The notes under the pieces are model-generated. The model was given only the letters and a program-made list of their open reading frames with translations, had not been told where the DNA came from and did not search any database. The position numbers were made by a program, and so were the translations under genes. 28,588 nt of DNA, from assembly GCA_002779425.1 (NCBI GenBank), contig PEWP01000013.1, positions 1 to 28,588 on the forward strand, written 5' to 3'. Positions within the stretch are counted from its first letter, which is position 1; each line of letters opens with the position of its first letter. This DNA comes from a bacterium (Candidatus Gribaldobacteria) CG07_land_8_20_14_0_80_33_18 (GTDB lineage Bacteria; Patescibacteriota; Minisyncoccia; Minisyncoccales; CG1-02-41-26). Below are positions 15,227 through 22,807 of this stretch, piece after piece.

Positions 15227-15232
15227 AATAGA

Positions 15233-15616
15233 GCTCAAGTAGACAAGGCAATCGCCCTGTTAGATAGAGCTTGTAAGCTCATCATTTAATGGGGAGGAAA
15301 GTCCGAACACCCTCCCGCATATATGCGGGATAAAAAAATAGCGGCTAACAGCCGTCCACCGTAAGGTGAGAGGTGCGAACAGAGACGCTCTAGAACCCGA
15401 AAGGGTTCGGGCCCCTATTCTGCCTTAGGGCAGACGGGTGATCTCCGAGTGAAAACTCGGAAGTGAAACGGCTAAATCCTTATTGGGTGCAAGAACAAAC
15501 TTTCGACAATCTCCGGATTTGTCGAAATGAAAAGTAGTTCGCTTGATCCCGTAAGTAATTATGGGACCAGATAAATGATTGTCTAAAACAGAATTCGGCT
15601 TATTGTCTGCTTGAGC
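15233..15616 (+). ncRNA. rnpB: RNase P RNA (type A-like)
   Basis: This is the catalytic RNA that removes 5' leaders from pre-tRNAs. The 5' end GCTCAAG (15233-15239) pairs with the 3' end CTTGAGC (15610-15616) as helix P1. The conserved core GGAGGAAAGTCCGAACAC lies near 15291-15310. The 3' conserved block ACAGAATTCGGCTTATTG lies near 15589-15606, followed by TCTGC. The length of about 384 bases is typical. Several peripheral hairpins are present, for example CCCGCATATATGCGGG near 15314 and TTTCGACAATC with its complement after 15500. The RNA has its own promoter and poly-T end and sits between rnhA and murJ. Subtype is inferred from the size and overall order only. Confidence 0.93.
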
Positions 15617-15626
15617 TTTTTTTATT
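15617..15626 (+). terminator. Poly-T end after the RNase P RNA
   Basis: Seven T residues (15617-15623) directly follow helix P1 of rnpB, an arrangement that acts as an intrinsic terminator. murJ starts 12 bases further on, so some read-through probably supplies it. Confidence 0.6.
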
Positions 15627-15637
15627 AGAATGAATCT

Positions 15638-17290
15638 ATGTTCAATCGCGTTTTAAATTCAAAAGCGAAAAATATTACTTTTGCTGCTCTAATTCTTGCT
15701 GTCTCCGCTTTAATTAGTCAGCTTTTAGGATTTCTTCGCGATAATCTTTTAGCTAATTTGGTCCCAAGAGTTCAAACTGATATTTATTTTGCTGCTTTTC
15801 GAATTCCTGATCTGGTTTATGGAATTCTTATTACCGGTGGCGTTGTCGCTGCTTTTTTACCAGTTTTTGCTCAATATTTTAAACAAGGCCAAAATGAAGC
15901 AAAGAATTTAACCAATAATGTTTTAACCTTTTTTTTAATTGCTTTAGTTGTTATTTGTTCTTTTTTAGCAATTTTTACTCCCTATCTTATTAAATTTATT
16001 GTTCCCGGATTTTCAGGAGAACAAAAAAATTTAACCATTGTTTTAACTCGGATAATGTTTTTAAGCCCAATTCTCTTAGGCCTTTCTTCAATTTTCTCTT
16101 CTATTTTGCATTATTTTAATTTATTTATTGCTTATTCTTTAGCCCCTCTTTTTTATAATTTAGGCATTATTTTTGGTATTTTATTTTTTTATCCCTATTT
16201 TGGACTTTCCGGTTTAGCTTATGGAATTATTCTCGGCGCCTTAGCTCATTTGTTGATTCAAATTCCTTTTGCAATAAAAATGGGGTTTAGACCAACTTTT
16301 TCTTTTAATTTCAAACATCCTGGACTAATAAAGATATTTAAACTAATGCTTCCCCGAACTGTTGGTTCTATTGCCACCCATTTGAATTTAATTGTTATTA
16401 CTGCCATTGCTTCCGGCTTATCACTTGGTTCTATTACTATTTTTAATTTTTCTAATAATTTAGCCAGTGTACCAATTAGTTTAATCGGTATTTCTTTTGC
16501 TACTGCTGCTTTTCCAGCTCTTTCTCGAGATTTTCTCGAAGAAAAAGAAAAATTTTTTAAAAAAATTTCATCGGTTTTTTCTCAACTTCTTTATTTAATT
16601 ATCCCTTTGAGTGTTTTAATCTATTTACTTCGGGCTCAGCTCGTCAGAATAATTTTAGGAACGGCAATTTTAAAAAACGGCGGTTTTGGCTGGCAGGAAA
16701 CGCGGTTAACTGCTGCTGCTATTGGAATTTTTTGTTTTTCTCTTTTTGCTTCAACCTTTATTCCCTATTTAGTTCGGGTCTTTTTTTCTTTTCAAAACAC
16801 CAAAACACCGGTTAAGATTGCTCTTCTTTCAATACTTTTAAATATAATTTTGTGCTATTTTTTTGTTTGGTCTTTGAGTTTTAATAATTTTTTTCAAAAG
16901 GGGCTCATAAATTTTTTAAAACTTAAAGGAATTTCCAATATCTCAGTGTTAGGTTTGCCGTTAGCTTTTTCTATTTCATCTATTTTTCAATTTTTTCTTT
17001 TATTTTTTTTCTTAAAAAGAAAAATCTCAGGTCTCAGTTATAAAGATATTCATCAAACTTTTCTGAAAATTTTAATTTCAACTTTTATAATGGCAGTTAT
17101 TGTTTTTCTTACTCTGCAAATTTATTCATTATTTGGCACTACGAGAACCGTTATTGGAATTTTCTTTCAAACAATTTTAGCGGGGCTGACTGGCATTTTC
17201 TTTTATCTTTTTCTCTCTTTTATCTTACAATGCCCTGAACCAAAAATTATTTGGTCGTCAATTTTATCGCAATTTAAAAAACCCCAGTAG
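15638..17290 (+). CDS. murJ: Lipid II flippase MurJ (MviN)
   Basis: MurJ moves the peptidoglycan precursor lipid II across the inner membrane. The 550-residue protein has about 13-14 hydrophobic helices typical of the MOP superfamily. The N-terminus shows ISQLLGFLRDNLLANLVPRVQTDIYFAAFRIPDLVYGILITGG, equivalent to the family's S-x-x-L-G-x-x-R-D region, and FLPVFAQYFKQG follows. The start ATG follows the rnpB terminator by 12 bases with no Shine-Dalgarno match. The last codons and stop (17288-17290) lie inside the palindrome at 17282-17315. With murB it implies that a full peptidoglycan pathway exists elsewhere in the genome. Another MOP transporter, such as a Wzx-type flippase, is possible but the N-terminal pattern favours MurJ. 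Confidence 0.93.
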   Translation: MFNRVLNSKAKNITFAALILAVSALISQLLGFLRDNLLANLVPRVQTDIYFAAFRIPDLVYGILITGGVVAAFLPVFAQYFKQGQNEAKNLTNNVLTFFLIALVVICSFLAIFTPYLIKFIVPGFSGEQKNLTIVLTRIMFLSPILLGLSSIFSSILHYFNLFIAYSLAPLFYNLGIIFGILFFYPYFGLSGLAYGIILGALAHLLIQIPFAIKMGFRPTFSFNFKHPGLIKIFKLMLPRTVGSIATHLNLIVITAIASGLSLGSITIFNFSNNLASVPISLIGISFATAAFPALSRDFLEEKEKFFKKISSVFSQLLYLIIPLSVLIYLLRAQLVRIILGTAILKNGGFGWQETRLTAAAIGIFCFSLFASTFIPYLVRVFFSFQNTKTPVKIALLSILLNIILCYFFVWSLSFNNFFQKGLINFLKLKGISNISVLGLPLAFSISSIFQFFLLFFFLKRKISGLSYKDIHQTFLKILISTFIMAVIVFLTLQIYSLFGTTRTVIGIFFQTILAGLTGIFFYLFLSFILQCPEPKIIWSSILSQFKKPQ

Positions 17291-17323
17291 TAGAACCTGC
17301 GGGTTCACTACGGGGCAGGTAAA
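17282..17323. repeat. Palindrome joining the murJ end to the lepA leader
   Basis: CCCC and GTAGT (17282-17291 with a bulged A) pair with ACTAC and GGGG (17307-17315), and AACC pairs with GGTT in the loop region. The murJ stop lies in the left arm. CTACGGGGCAGGTAAA at 17308-17323 matches prfB bases 20058-20073 exactly. Its AGGT lies 8-11 bases before the lepA ATG and may act as a weak ribosome-binding site. Confidence 0.75.
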
Positions 17324-17326
17324 ATT

Positions 17327-19153
17327 ATGGAAACATCACAAGTTCGCAATTTTTGCATCATTAGCCATGTGGACCATGGGAAATCAACTTTGGCAGATAG
17401 ATTTTTAGAATTGACAAACACAATCCCCAAAGAAAAAATGAAACCCCAGTATCTTGATTCAATGGGTTTGGAGCGAGAAAAGGGGATTACGATAAAAATG
17501 CACCCCTGCCGGATGGACTACTCTTTACAAACTACTCACTACATACTGAACCTGATAGATACCCCGGGTCATATCGATTTTAGCTATGAAATATCAAGAG
17601 CTCTGGCAGCTGCTGAAGGGGCAATTTTACTTGTTGATGCAACTTCTGGCATTCAAGCTCAAACTCTTTTTAATTTAGAAATGGCTCAAAGACAAAATTT
17701 AAAAATTATTGGCGCGGTAAACAAAATTGATTCAAAAGAAGCAAAGATTGAAGAAACAAAAAAAGATTTGAGTTTTCTATTAAAAGTACCCCCGGAAGAA
17801 ATTTTTTTGATTTCTGCTAAAGAAGGAACAAACATTTTACAGTTATTAGAAGCAGTAATTGAAAAAATTCCGCCACCCAAGATTGAAACTCAAAGAGCTG
17901 ATAGGAGTGGTTCTTATTTTCGCGCTTTGATTTTTGATTCAAAATACGACCCCTTTTATGGGGTAATTGCTTATGTAAGAGTTTTTGACGGTGAGATTAA
18001 AAAAGGAGAGAAAATTTATTTAATGGCAACTGATATTTTTAGCGAAGCAAAAGAAGTTGGTTATTTTGTCCCAGAATTAAAAAACGCAGAAGTTCTAAAA
18101 ACAGGAGATATTGGTTATATAAAAACCGGAATTAAAAATCCCAATAAAGTTAAAGTAGGGGATACAATTTGCCAAATGCCAAATGCCAAATTCCAAATTC
18201 CAAAAATCGAAGCGTTACCGGGTTATAAAGAACCGCAGCCAGTTTTATTTTTAAGTTTATATCCGCAAAATCCTGAAAATTTTTTAAATTTGAAAGGTGG
18301 TTTAGAAAAATTAAAATTAAACGATCCGGCTCTTCATTTTGAACTAGAATCCAAAAAAATTTTAGGTCAGGGATTTCGTTGTGGATTTTTAGGCTCTCTT
18401 CATGCCGAAATTGTTCTCCGGCGCTTAAAAGAAGATTATGATTTAGATTTAATTACTACTTCACCGGCAGTAATTTTCAAGATTTTAACTGAAAAGGGGA
18501 AAGAAAATTTTATTTCTTCAGCTTCAGATTTTCCAAGAAGTTCGGAGATTAAAGAAATAAAAGAACCCTGGATAAAACTTAAAATTATCACTCCTCTTTC
18601 TTATTTTAATTCCATTTTTAAAATTTTAAAAAATTTTAAAGCAAAACTTACAGAAACTAACTCATTTAGTTTTAATAAACTTATTTTAATTGCTGAAGCG
18701 CCTTTAAAACAAATTGAAACTCATAATTTTTATGACAAACTTAAAAGCGCCACTTCCGGTTATGCCTCGTTTAGCTTTGAAAATATTGGTTTTAGACCAG
18801 CCGATGTGGTAAAACTCGATATTCTTATTGCTAAAGAAAAAGAAGAAGCCTTTTCCAGAATTGTTGACCGAGATGAAGCGTATAATGAAGGAAAAACAAT
18901 AGTTTCAAAGCTTAAGGAAGTTTTACCACCCGAACAATTTGAAGTTCCACTTCAGGCAGCAATAGAAGAAAAAGTGGTTGCCAGAGAAACAATTGAAGCA
19001 AAAAGAAAGGATGTAACCGCGCCTTTATATGGCGGCGATGTTACCAGAAAAAGAAAACTCTTAGAAATCCAAAAAAAAGGAAAGAGAGAGTTAAAAAAAA
19101 GAGGCAGGGTTAGAATTCCTTTTCAGACCTATTTAGAAATGCTTAAAAGCTAA
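17327..19153 (+). CDS. lepA: Elongation factor 4 (LepA), back-translocating GTPase
   Basis: LepA is a ribosome-binding GTPase that remobilises stalled ribosomes. The 608-residue length is normal. The G domain has SHVDHGKST (13-21), the switch region REKGITIKM, DTPGHIDFSYE and NKID. The family-specific C-terminal domain is complete, with IGFRPADVVKLDILI, FEVPLQAAIEEKVVARETIEAKRKDVTAPLYGGDVTRKRKLLE and KKGKRELKKRGRVRIPFQTYLEML. Low-complexity tracts lie in frame at 17518-17548 and 18170-18208. The latter, encoding QMPNAKFQIPKI, adds residues between KVGDT and LPGYKEPQP where other LepA proteins are shorter. The leader and possible ribosome-binding site come from the palindrome upstream. Confidence 0.97.
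   Translation: METSQVRNFCIISHVDHGKSTLADRFLELTNTIPKEKMKPQYLDSMGLEREKGITIKMHPCRMDYSLQTTHYILNLIDTPGHIDFSYEISRALAAAEGAILLVDATSGIQAQTLFNLEMAQRQNLKIIGAVNKIDSKEAKIEETKKDLSFLLKVPPEEIFLISAKEGTNILQLLEAVIEKIPPPKIETQRADRSGSYFRALIFDSKYDPFYGVIAYVRVFDGEIKKGEKIYLMATDIFSEAKEVGYFVPELKNAEVLKTGDIGYIKTGIKNPNKVKVGDTICQMPNAKFQIPKIEALPGYKEPQPVLFLSLYPQNPENFLNLKGGLEKLKLNDPALHFELESKKILGQGFRCGFLGSLHAEIVLRRLKEDYDLDLITTSPAVIFKILTEKGKENFISSASDFPRSSEIKEIKEPWIKLKIITPLSYFNSIFKILKNFKAKLTETNSFSFNKLILIAEAPLKQIETHNFYDKLKSATSGYASFSFENIGFRPADVVKLDILIAKEKEEAFSRIVDRDEAYNEGKTIVSKLKEVLPPEQFEVPLQAAIEEKVVARETIEAKRKDVTAPLYGGDVTRKRKLLEIQKKGKRELKKRGRVRIPFQTYLEMLKS
17518..17548 (+). repeat. In-frame low-complexity tract in lepA (ACTACTCACTACATACT type)
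   Basis: Repeated ACTAC/ACTCACTACA-like units encode YSLQTTHYIL just before the DTPGH strand. Other LepA proteins have a short loop here. The unit resembles tracts that occur in intergenic DNA of related genomes, but that comparison is from memory. Confidence 0.35.
18170..18208 (+). repeat. In-frame low-complexity tract in lepA (GCCAAAT type)
   Basis: GCCAAAT, GCCAAAT and then TCCAAAT-like units repeat every 7 bases and encode CQMPNAKFQIPK. It lies between the KVGDT and LPGYK motifs of lepA and adds about five residues relative to E. coli LepA. Unit length 7 shifts frame at each copy, so the repeat unit and codons are out of register. Confidence 0.6.
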
Positions 19154-19159
19154 GGTTGA

Positions 19160-19239
19160 CCCCGTTAGAAGTTTCCGAGAGACAATGTTTAAATAAAATT
19201 ATTTAGTAATATCTTTAATTATTGGGACTTCTAACGGGG
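19160..19239. repeat. Inverted repeat with perfect 13-bp arms after lepA
   Basis: CCCCGTTAGAAGT 19160-19172 is the exact reverse complement of ACTTCTAACGGGG 19227-19239, with 54 bases between. The interior contains an AT-rich hairpin (TAAATAA/TTATTTA near 19190-19206). It begins 7 bases after the lepA stop and has no U tract. It could be a small non-autonomous mobile element or a structured 3' end; no target duplication is obvious. Confidence 0.7.
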
Positions 19240-19339
19240 TTGAAAAATGCCAAGTTTAATGATATATTAAAAAGAGCTGAAAATAAGGACCTGCCTTGCT
19301 AACAGTCGGCAGAACCTTGATTTCTCGCTTCGCTCGAAA

Positions 19340-19702
19340 ATGGAAAAAGCTAAAAAACCTTTAATTTTACTTGCTTTAATTCTAATATTTTTTACTGTTT
19401 TTTTAGCTATTTCTAATTTTAAAATAAATCAAAAGAAAACTGAACTTGATTCCGAACTCCAATCTTTAGAAAATAAAGCTAAAGAATTAGAACAAAAAAA
19501 GAACTTATTAGAGTCGCAAATTTCCCAATCTCAAAATCAAGAATATTTAGAAGAAGTAGCGAGAGAGCAACTTAATTTACAAAAAGAAGGAGAGAAAGTA
19601 GTAGCTTTTCCAATTTCAGAAAACCAAGAAGAAACTAAAGAAAATAAACCGGAAAAACAAACTTTTTGGCAGAAAATTAAAGTTTTTTTCGGAATAAAAT
19701 AA
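19340..19702 (+). CDS. ftsB: FtsB/DivIC-like septum formation initiator
   Basis: This family is a bitopic membrane protein of the FtsQLB division complex that activates septal wall synthesis. The 120-residue protein has a short basic cytoplasmic end (MEKAKKP), one membrane helix (LILLALILIFFTVFLAISNF, about 8-27) and a coiled coil of about 45 residues rich in Leu, Lys and Glu. The short C-terminal segment EYLEEVAREQLNLQKEGEKVVAFP matches the family's end motif. The extra C-terminal tail (TFWQKIKVFFGIK) is amphipathic. The start follows a small TTTC/GAAA palindrome and no Shine-Dalgarno is seen. FtsL has a similar layout, but EYLEEVAREQL favours FtsB/DivIC. Confidence 0.85.
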   Translation: MEKAKKPLILLALILIFFTVFLAISNFKINQKKTELDSELQSLENKAKELEQKKNLLESQISQSQNQEYLEEVAREQLNLQKEGEKVVAFPISENQEETKENKPEKQTFWQKIKVFFGIK

Positions 19703-19709
19703 GCGGCAG

Positions 19710-19780
19710 GCGAGTGTAGTATAATGGTAGTACGTGACCTTCCCAAGGTTAAAGCGAGGGTTCGATCCCCTTCACTCGCT
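19710..19780 (+). tRNA. tRNA-Gly(CCC)
   Basis: All four arms fold: acceptor GCGAGTG 19710-19716 with CACTCGC 19773-19779, D arm GTAT/GTAC, anticodon stem 19735-19739 with 19747-19751, and T arm with loop TTCGATC. The anticodon loop TTCCCAA gives CCC. The discriminator is T at 19780 and CCA is not encoded. Confidence 0.95.
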
Positions 19781-19813
19781 CTGAAAGGGTGGGAGACCAA
19801 TTGAGTAAAATCT

Positions 19814-19885
19814 GCCGGGGTAACTCAGTGGTAGAGTAGCTGTTTCGTAAACAGCAAGTCGCGAGTTCGAATCTCGCCTCCGGCT
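19814..19885 (+). tRNA. tRNA-Thr(CGT)
   Basis: Acceptor GCCGGGG 19814-19820 pairs with CTCCGGC 19878-19884 including one G-T pair. The D stem ACTC/GAGT is intact, the anticodon stem is GCTGT/ACAGC and loop TTCGTAA gives CGT at 19846-19848. The discriminator is T at 19885 and CCA is not encoded. It lies 33 bases after tRNA-Gly and 7 before prfB, so the three may be co-transcribed. Confidence 0.95.
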
Positions 19886-19892
19886 AAAAAAT

Positions 19893-21048
19893 ATGAGAGA
19901 AATTGAACAACAAATTAAAGATTTAGAAAGTAAACTCCATCATCTGATGGACTGTCTTTGACCTTGAAAAGAAAAAAGAGGAAATAAAAACTTTGGAAAA
20001 GGAAATTACAAAACCGGATTTTTGGCAACACCCCGAAGGACCCCGCCAAGGCGGGGCCTACGGGGCAGGTAAAGAAAAAGCCATAAAAATTAGTCAAAAA
20101 CTAAAGAATCTACAGGAAGAAATAGAAAAGTTCGATAAATTACAAAAAGAATTAAGCGATTTAAAAGAATTATTGTCTTTAATCAAAGAAGGTTCCGGCG
20201 AGGAGGAAGAAATTAAAGAAAAAATAAAAGAAGTTAGTTTAAAAATAAAGGAAAAAGAACAGGAAGCTTTTCTTTCAGGGAAATATGATAAAGAAGGAAC
20301 AATTTTAACTATTCAAGCTGGCGCTGGCGGAAGAGAAGCAGAGGATTGGGTGGCAATGCTTTTGCGAATGTATCAAAAATATTGTCAAAGGCAACGATTT
20401 AAAACTAGAATTATAGACCAGAGTTTTGGTGAAGCGGGCGGTCCGGAAGGAAGAATTGGTATCAAAGAAATAACAATGGAAATTAAAGGAAATTTTGCTT
20501 TTGGATTTTTAAAAAAAGAGGGAGGAATTCACCGGTTGGTTAGAATTTCACCTTTTTCCAGCCAAGACCTTCGTCATACCTCATTTGCCAAGGTTGAAGT
20601 TATTCCGTTCATCCCGGCTGCTGATACGTCGGAAATAAAAATAAAACCAGAGGAATTAAAAATTGAAACATTTTGCGCTTCGGGTCCGGGGGGGCAGTAT
20701 GTGAATCGAAGAGAGACAGCAGTGCGAATTGTTCATTTACCAACCGGAATTGTCGCTAAGTCTCAAGCAGAAAGATTACAGGGAACAAATCGCGAGCGAG
20801 CAATGGAAATTTTAATGGCAAAACTTTATCAATTTTATCAAGAGCAAAAAGAGAAGGAGCTTCAAAAAATTAAAGGTAAAAAAATTTCTCCTTCTTGGGG
20901 AAACCAACGCCGCTCTTATGTGCTTTATCCTTATAAATTAGTTAAAGATTATCAAACAAAAGTTGAAACTTCTAATATAGAAGGAGTGTTAGACGGCGAT
21001 ATTAATCAATTTATTGAAGCAGAAATAATAAAAACAAAAAATGATTAA
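19893..21048 (+). CDS. prfB: Peptide chain release factor 2, with programmed +1 frameshift
   Basis: RF2 releases finished proteins at UGA and UAA. The reading joins 19893-19958 with 19960-21048. The first 22 codons end at CTT TGA C (19956-19962); skipping T19959 continues as LDLEKKKEEIKTLEKE, the usual RF2 helix. Release-factor features are present: RLVRISPFSSQDLRHTS contains the SPF stop-recognition tripeptide, and CASGPGGQYVNRRETAVRI the catalytic GGQ. A palindromic insert at 20031-20065 adds residues (HPEGPRQGGAYGAG) after DFWQ where the family goes directly to a KA-x-K-IS helix. The product is about 384 residues. ftsE overlaps its end by 8 bases, the common prfB-ftsE-ftsX order. The downstream TTG at 19993 is not the true start. 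Confidence 0.95.
19956..19962 (+). promoter_or_regulatory. prfB programmed +1 frameshift site
   Basis: CTTTGAC is the classical prfB slippery site: the ribosome pauses at TGA 19959-19961 when RF2 is scarce and slips to read GAC. This gives RF2 feedback control of its own synthesis. The usual stimulating Shine-Dalgarno upstream is weak or absent; the bases before the site are GATGGACTGT. Confidence 0.92.
20031..20073. repeat. In-frame palindromic insert in prfB
   Basis: The double hairpin has CCCCGCC 20041-20047 with GGCGGGG 20050-20056 inside CCCCGAAGG 20031-20039 with CCTACGGGG 20057-20065, one A-A mismatch. It encodes PEGPRQGGAYGAG in frame. CTACGGGGCAGGTAAA at 20058-20073 is identical to the lepA leader sequence at 17308-17323. 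Confidence 0.8.
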
Positions 21049-21733
21049 ATTTAAAAATGTAACGAAAATTTATTGTTCTGTGAATTCAGAACAAATTACT
21101 GCTTTAGAAAATGTGTCTTTTGACATTCAACCAAAAGAGTTTGTTTCTATTGTTGGAAAATCCGGAGCGGGAAAGACAACCTTGATAAAACTTTTAATGG
21201 GAGAGGAGAAATTAACGAGCGGAGAAATTTTTTTTGATGGAATAAATGTTTCAAAAATAAAACCAAAGGAACTTCAAGAACTTCGTCGGAGAATAGGAGT
21301 AGTTTTTCAGGATTACAAACTTCTCCCTACTAAAACAGTTTATGAAAATGTCAGTTATGTGATGCAAGTAATTGGAACAAGCGATATTGATATAAAAAGA
21401 GATATACCCCAAGTGTTAGAAATGGTTGGCTTAGACCAGCGCGCTTTTAATTTTCCGTGTGAGCTTTCGGGCGGTGAACAACAAAGATTAGCGATTGCCC
21501 GAGCTTTAATTCACCGGCCAGAGGTAATTATTGCCGATGAGCCAACTGGCAATTTAGATGTTTATAACACCTTTGAAATTGTTAATCTTTTAAAGAAAAT
21601 TCATAATTTTGGGACAACAATAATTTTAGCGACCCATGATAAAACAATTGTTGACAGTTTAAAAAAGCGAGTCATTGCTTTAAATGAAGGGAAATTAATT
21701 CGCGATGACCATAATGGCAATTTCATTTTTTGA
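21041..21733 (+). CDS. ftsE: Cell division ATP-binding protein FtsE
   Basis: FtsE is the ABC ATPase of FtsEX, which transmits the division signal to cell wall hydrolases. The 230 residues show Walker A GKSGAGKTT (39-47), the Q loop at VFQDYKLL, ABC signature LSGGEQQRLAIARAL and Walker B VIIADEPTGNLD, plus the switch His in ATHDK. The length is normal. It overlaps prfB by 8 bases and the FtsX start follows its TGA by two bases, so the three genes are translationally linked. The TGA stop argues against UGA reassignment. Confidence 0.97.
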   Translation: MIKFKNVTKIYCSVNSEQITALENVSFDIQPKEFVSIVGKSGAGKTTLIKLLMGEEKLTSGEIFFDGINVSKIKPKELQELRRRIGVVFQDYKLLPTKTVYENVSYVMQVIGTSDIDIKRDIPQVLEMVGLDQRAFNFPCELSGGEQQRLAIARALIHRPEVIIADEPTGNLDVYNTFEIVNLLKKIHNFGTTIILATHDKTIVDSLKKRVIALNEGKLIRDDHNGNFIF

Positions 21734-21735
21734 GT

Positions 21736-22659
21736 ATGTTTTCTAATTTTATTACTAATTTAAAAAGAATAATTTTTTTTGGTTGGCAAAGTTTATCTCG
21801 TAATAAAGGATTATCTTTCGGAGTAATTTTTATTATGAGCGTAGCTGTTCTTTTAATAACTTCGCTTTTTCTATTTCAGGGTTTTAGTGAATTTTTAATT
21901 AGCGAAGCCCAAAAAAAAGTTGATATTTCTGTCTATTTTAAAAAAAATATTACCCCTGAGAAAATTTTTGCAGTAGAAAGCGACCTCCGCCAAACATTTC
22001 CTAAAGTAGAAAATATTGAATATATTTCTCAAGAGAAAGCTCTTGAAATATTTAAAGAAAAACATAAAGATGATACTCTGTATCTCGATGCCCTAAAAGA
22101 GGTAGGAGATAATCCTTTTTTAGCATCATTAAATATAAAAACAAACGATCCCAATATCTACTCCCAGATTTCTAATTTTTTAGGAAGAGAGCCAACTGAA
22201 GATTTAATAGAAAAGGTTTCTTATTATCAAAATAAAAAAGTAATTGATAAATTATTTTCTTTTACCAATAATATGAAAAAGGGAGGAATTGTTTTAAGTG
22301 TTATTTTAGCTCTTTTAATTGCTTTAATAACTTTCAATACCGTGAAATTAACTATTGGCAGCTTTAAAGAAGAGATTTCAACGATGCGGTTGGTTGGCGC
22401 CTCAAATTGGTTTATCCGCGGCCCATTTTTGATTCAGGGGCTGCTTTATGGAATTATTTCTGTTTTAATTGTTGATATAGTTCTTTTTTCAGTTCTTTAT
22501 TTTTTAAATCCAAAATTGGGAAATTGGTTTTTAGATTTCAATCTTTTAAATTATTTTAAAACTAATTTCTTTTTATTAGTTTCAGTTCAATTTATTTTTT
22601 CTGTTATTTTGGGAGTATTTTCTTCTTTTATTGCTGTTCACCGATATTTAAAAATATGA
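21736..22659 (+). CDS. ftsX: Cell division protein FtsX
   Basis: FtsX is the four-helix membrane partner of FtsE. Helices are visible near residues 25-45 (GVIFIMSVAVLLITSLFLF), about 180-205 (GIVLSVILALLIALITFNTV), about 230-255 (GLLYGIISVLIVDIVLFSVL) and near the C-terminus (FFLLVSVQFIFSVILGVFSSF). The large external loop contains VDISVYFKKNITPEKI and FPKVENIEYISQEKALEIF, both typical of FtsX, and FKEEISTMRLVGASNWFIRGPF marks the coupling helix. ATG 21736 gives 307 residues; TTG 21730 would add two residues and overlap ftsE. A small hairpin follows the TGA stop. Confidence 0.95.
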   Translation: MFSNFITNLKRIIFFGWQSLSRNKGLSFGVIFIMSVAVLLITSLFLFQGFSEFLISEAQKKVDISVYFKKNITPEKIFAVESDLRQTFPKVENIEYISQEKALEIFKEKHKDDTLYLDALKEVGDNPFLASLNIKTNDPNIYSQISNFLGREPTEDLIEKVSYYQNKKVIDKLFSFTNNMKKGGIVLSVILALLIALITFNTVKLTIGSFKEEISTMRLVGASNWFIRGPFLIQGLLYGIISVLIVDIVLFSVLYFLNPKLGNWFLDFNLLNYFKTNFFLLVSVQFIFSVILGVFSSFIAVHRYLKI

Positions 22660-22661
22660 TT

Positions 22662-22722
22662 CCCATCTTCGATGGGTCCCTGTATTTTCTATTTATATGA
22701 ATTTACTATTGTATAGAAAATA
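22662..22722. repeat. Hairpin and AT-rich inverted repeat after ftsX
   Basis: CCCATC 22662-22667 pairs with GATGGG 22671-22676 around TTC, two bases after the ftsX stop. TATTTTCTAT 22683-22692 pairs with ATAGAAAATA 22713-22722. The first could end the ftsEX transcript although no U run follows. The second lies 7 bases before tRNA-Gln and may overlap its promoter. Confidence 0.6.
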
Positions 22723-22729
22723 ATAAAAT

Positions 22730-22803
22730 TGCGGGGTGATGTAACGGTAGCATGCGAACCTCTGGAGTTCGTCATCTTGGTTCGAATCCAAGCCCCGCAG
22801 CCA
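22730..22803 (+). tRNA. tRNA-Gln(CTG), CCA end encoded
   Basis: Acceptor TGCGGGG 22730-22736 pairs with CCCCGCA 22793-22799, the U1-A72 start expected of tRNA-Gln. The anticodon stem CGAAC/GTTCG holds loop CTCTGGA, giving CTG. T stem CTTGG/CCAAG is intact. The discriminator is G at 22800 and CCA follows at 22801-22803. The next gene starts 4 bases later, so its mRNA may be released by 3' processing of the tRNA. Confidence 0.93.
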
Positions 22804-22807
22804 ACCT

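Noticed and set aside
15224..15229. TATAAT as the -10 of the rnpB promoter
   Set aside because: Its spacing from TTGACT is 20 bases; TATTAT at 15221-15226 gives 17 and a start at the RNA's 5' end, so that was preferred.
19893..19961. prfB as a pseudogene or UGA-selenocysteine/recoded gene because of the in-frame TGA
   Set aside because: The TGA lies in the classical CTTTGAC slip site at codon 23 and the +1 frame continues as the normal RF2 helix. TGA ends other genes here (secA, secF, ftsE, ftsX).
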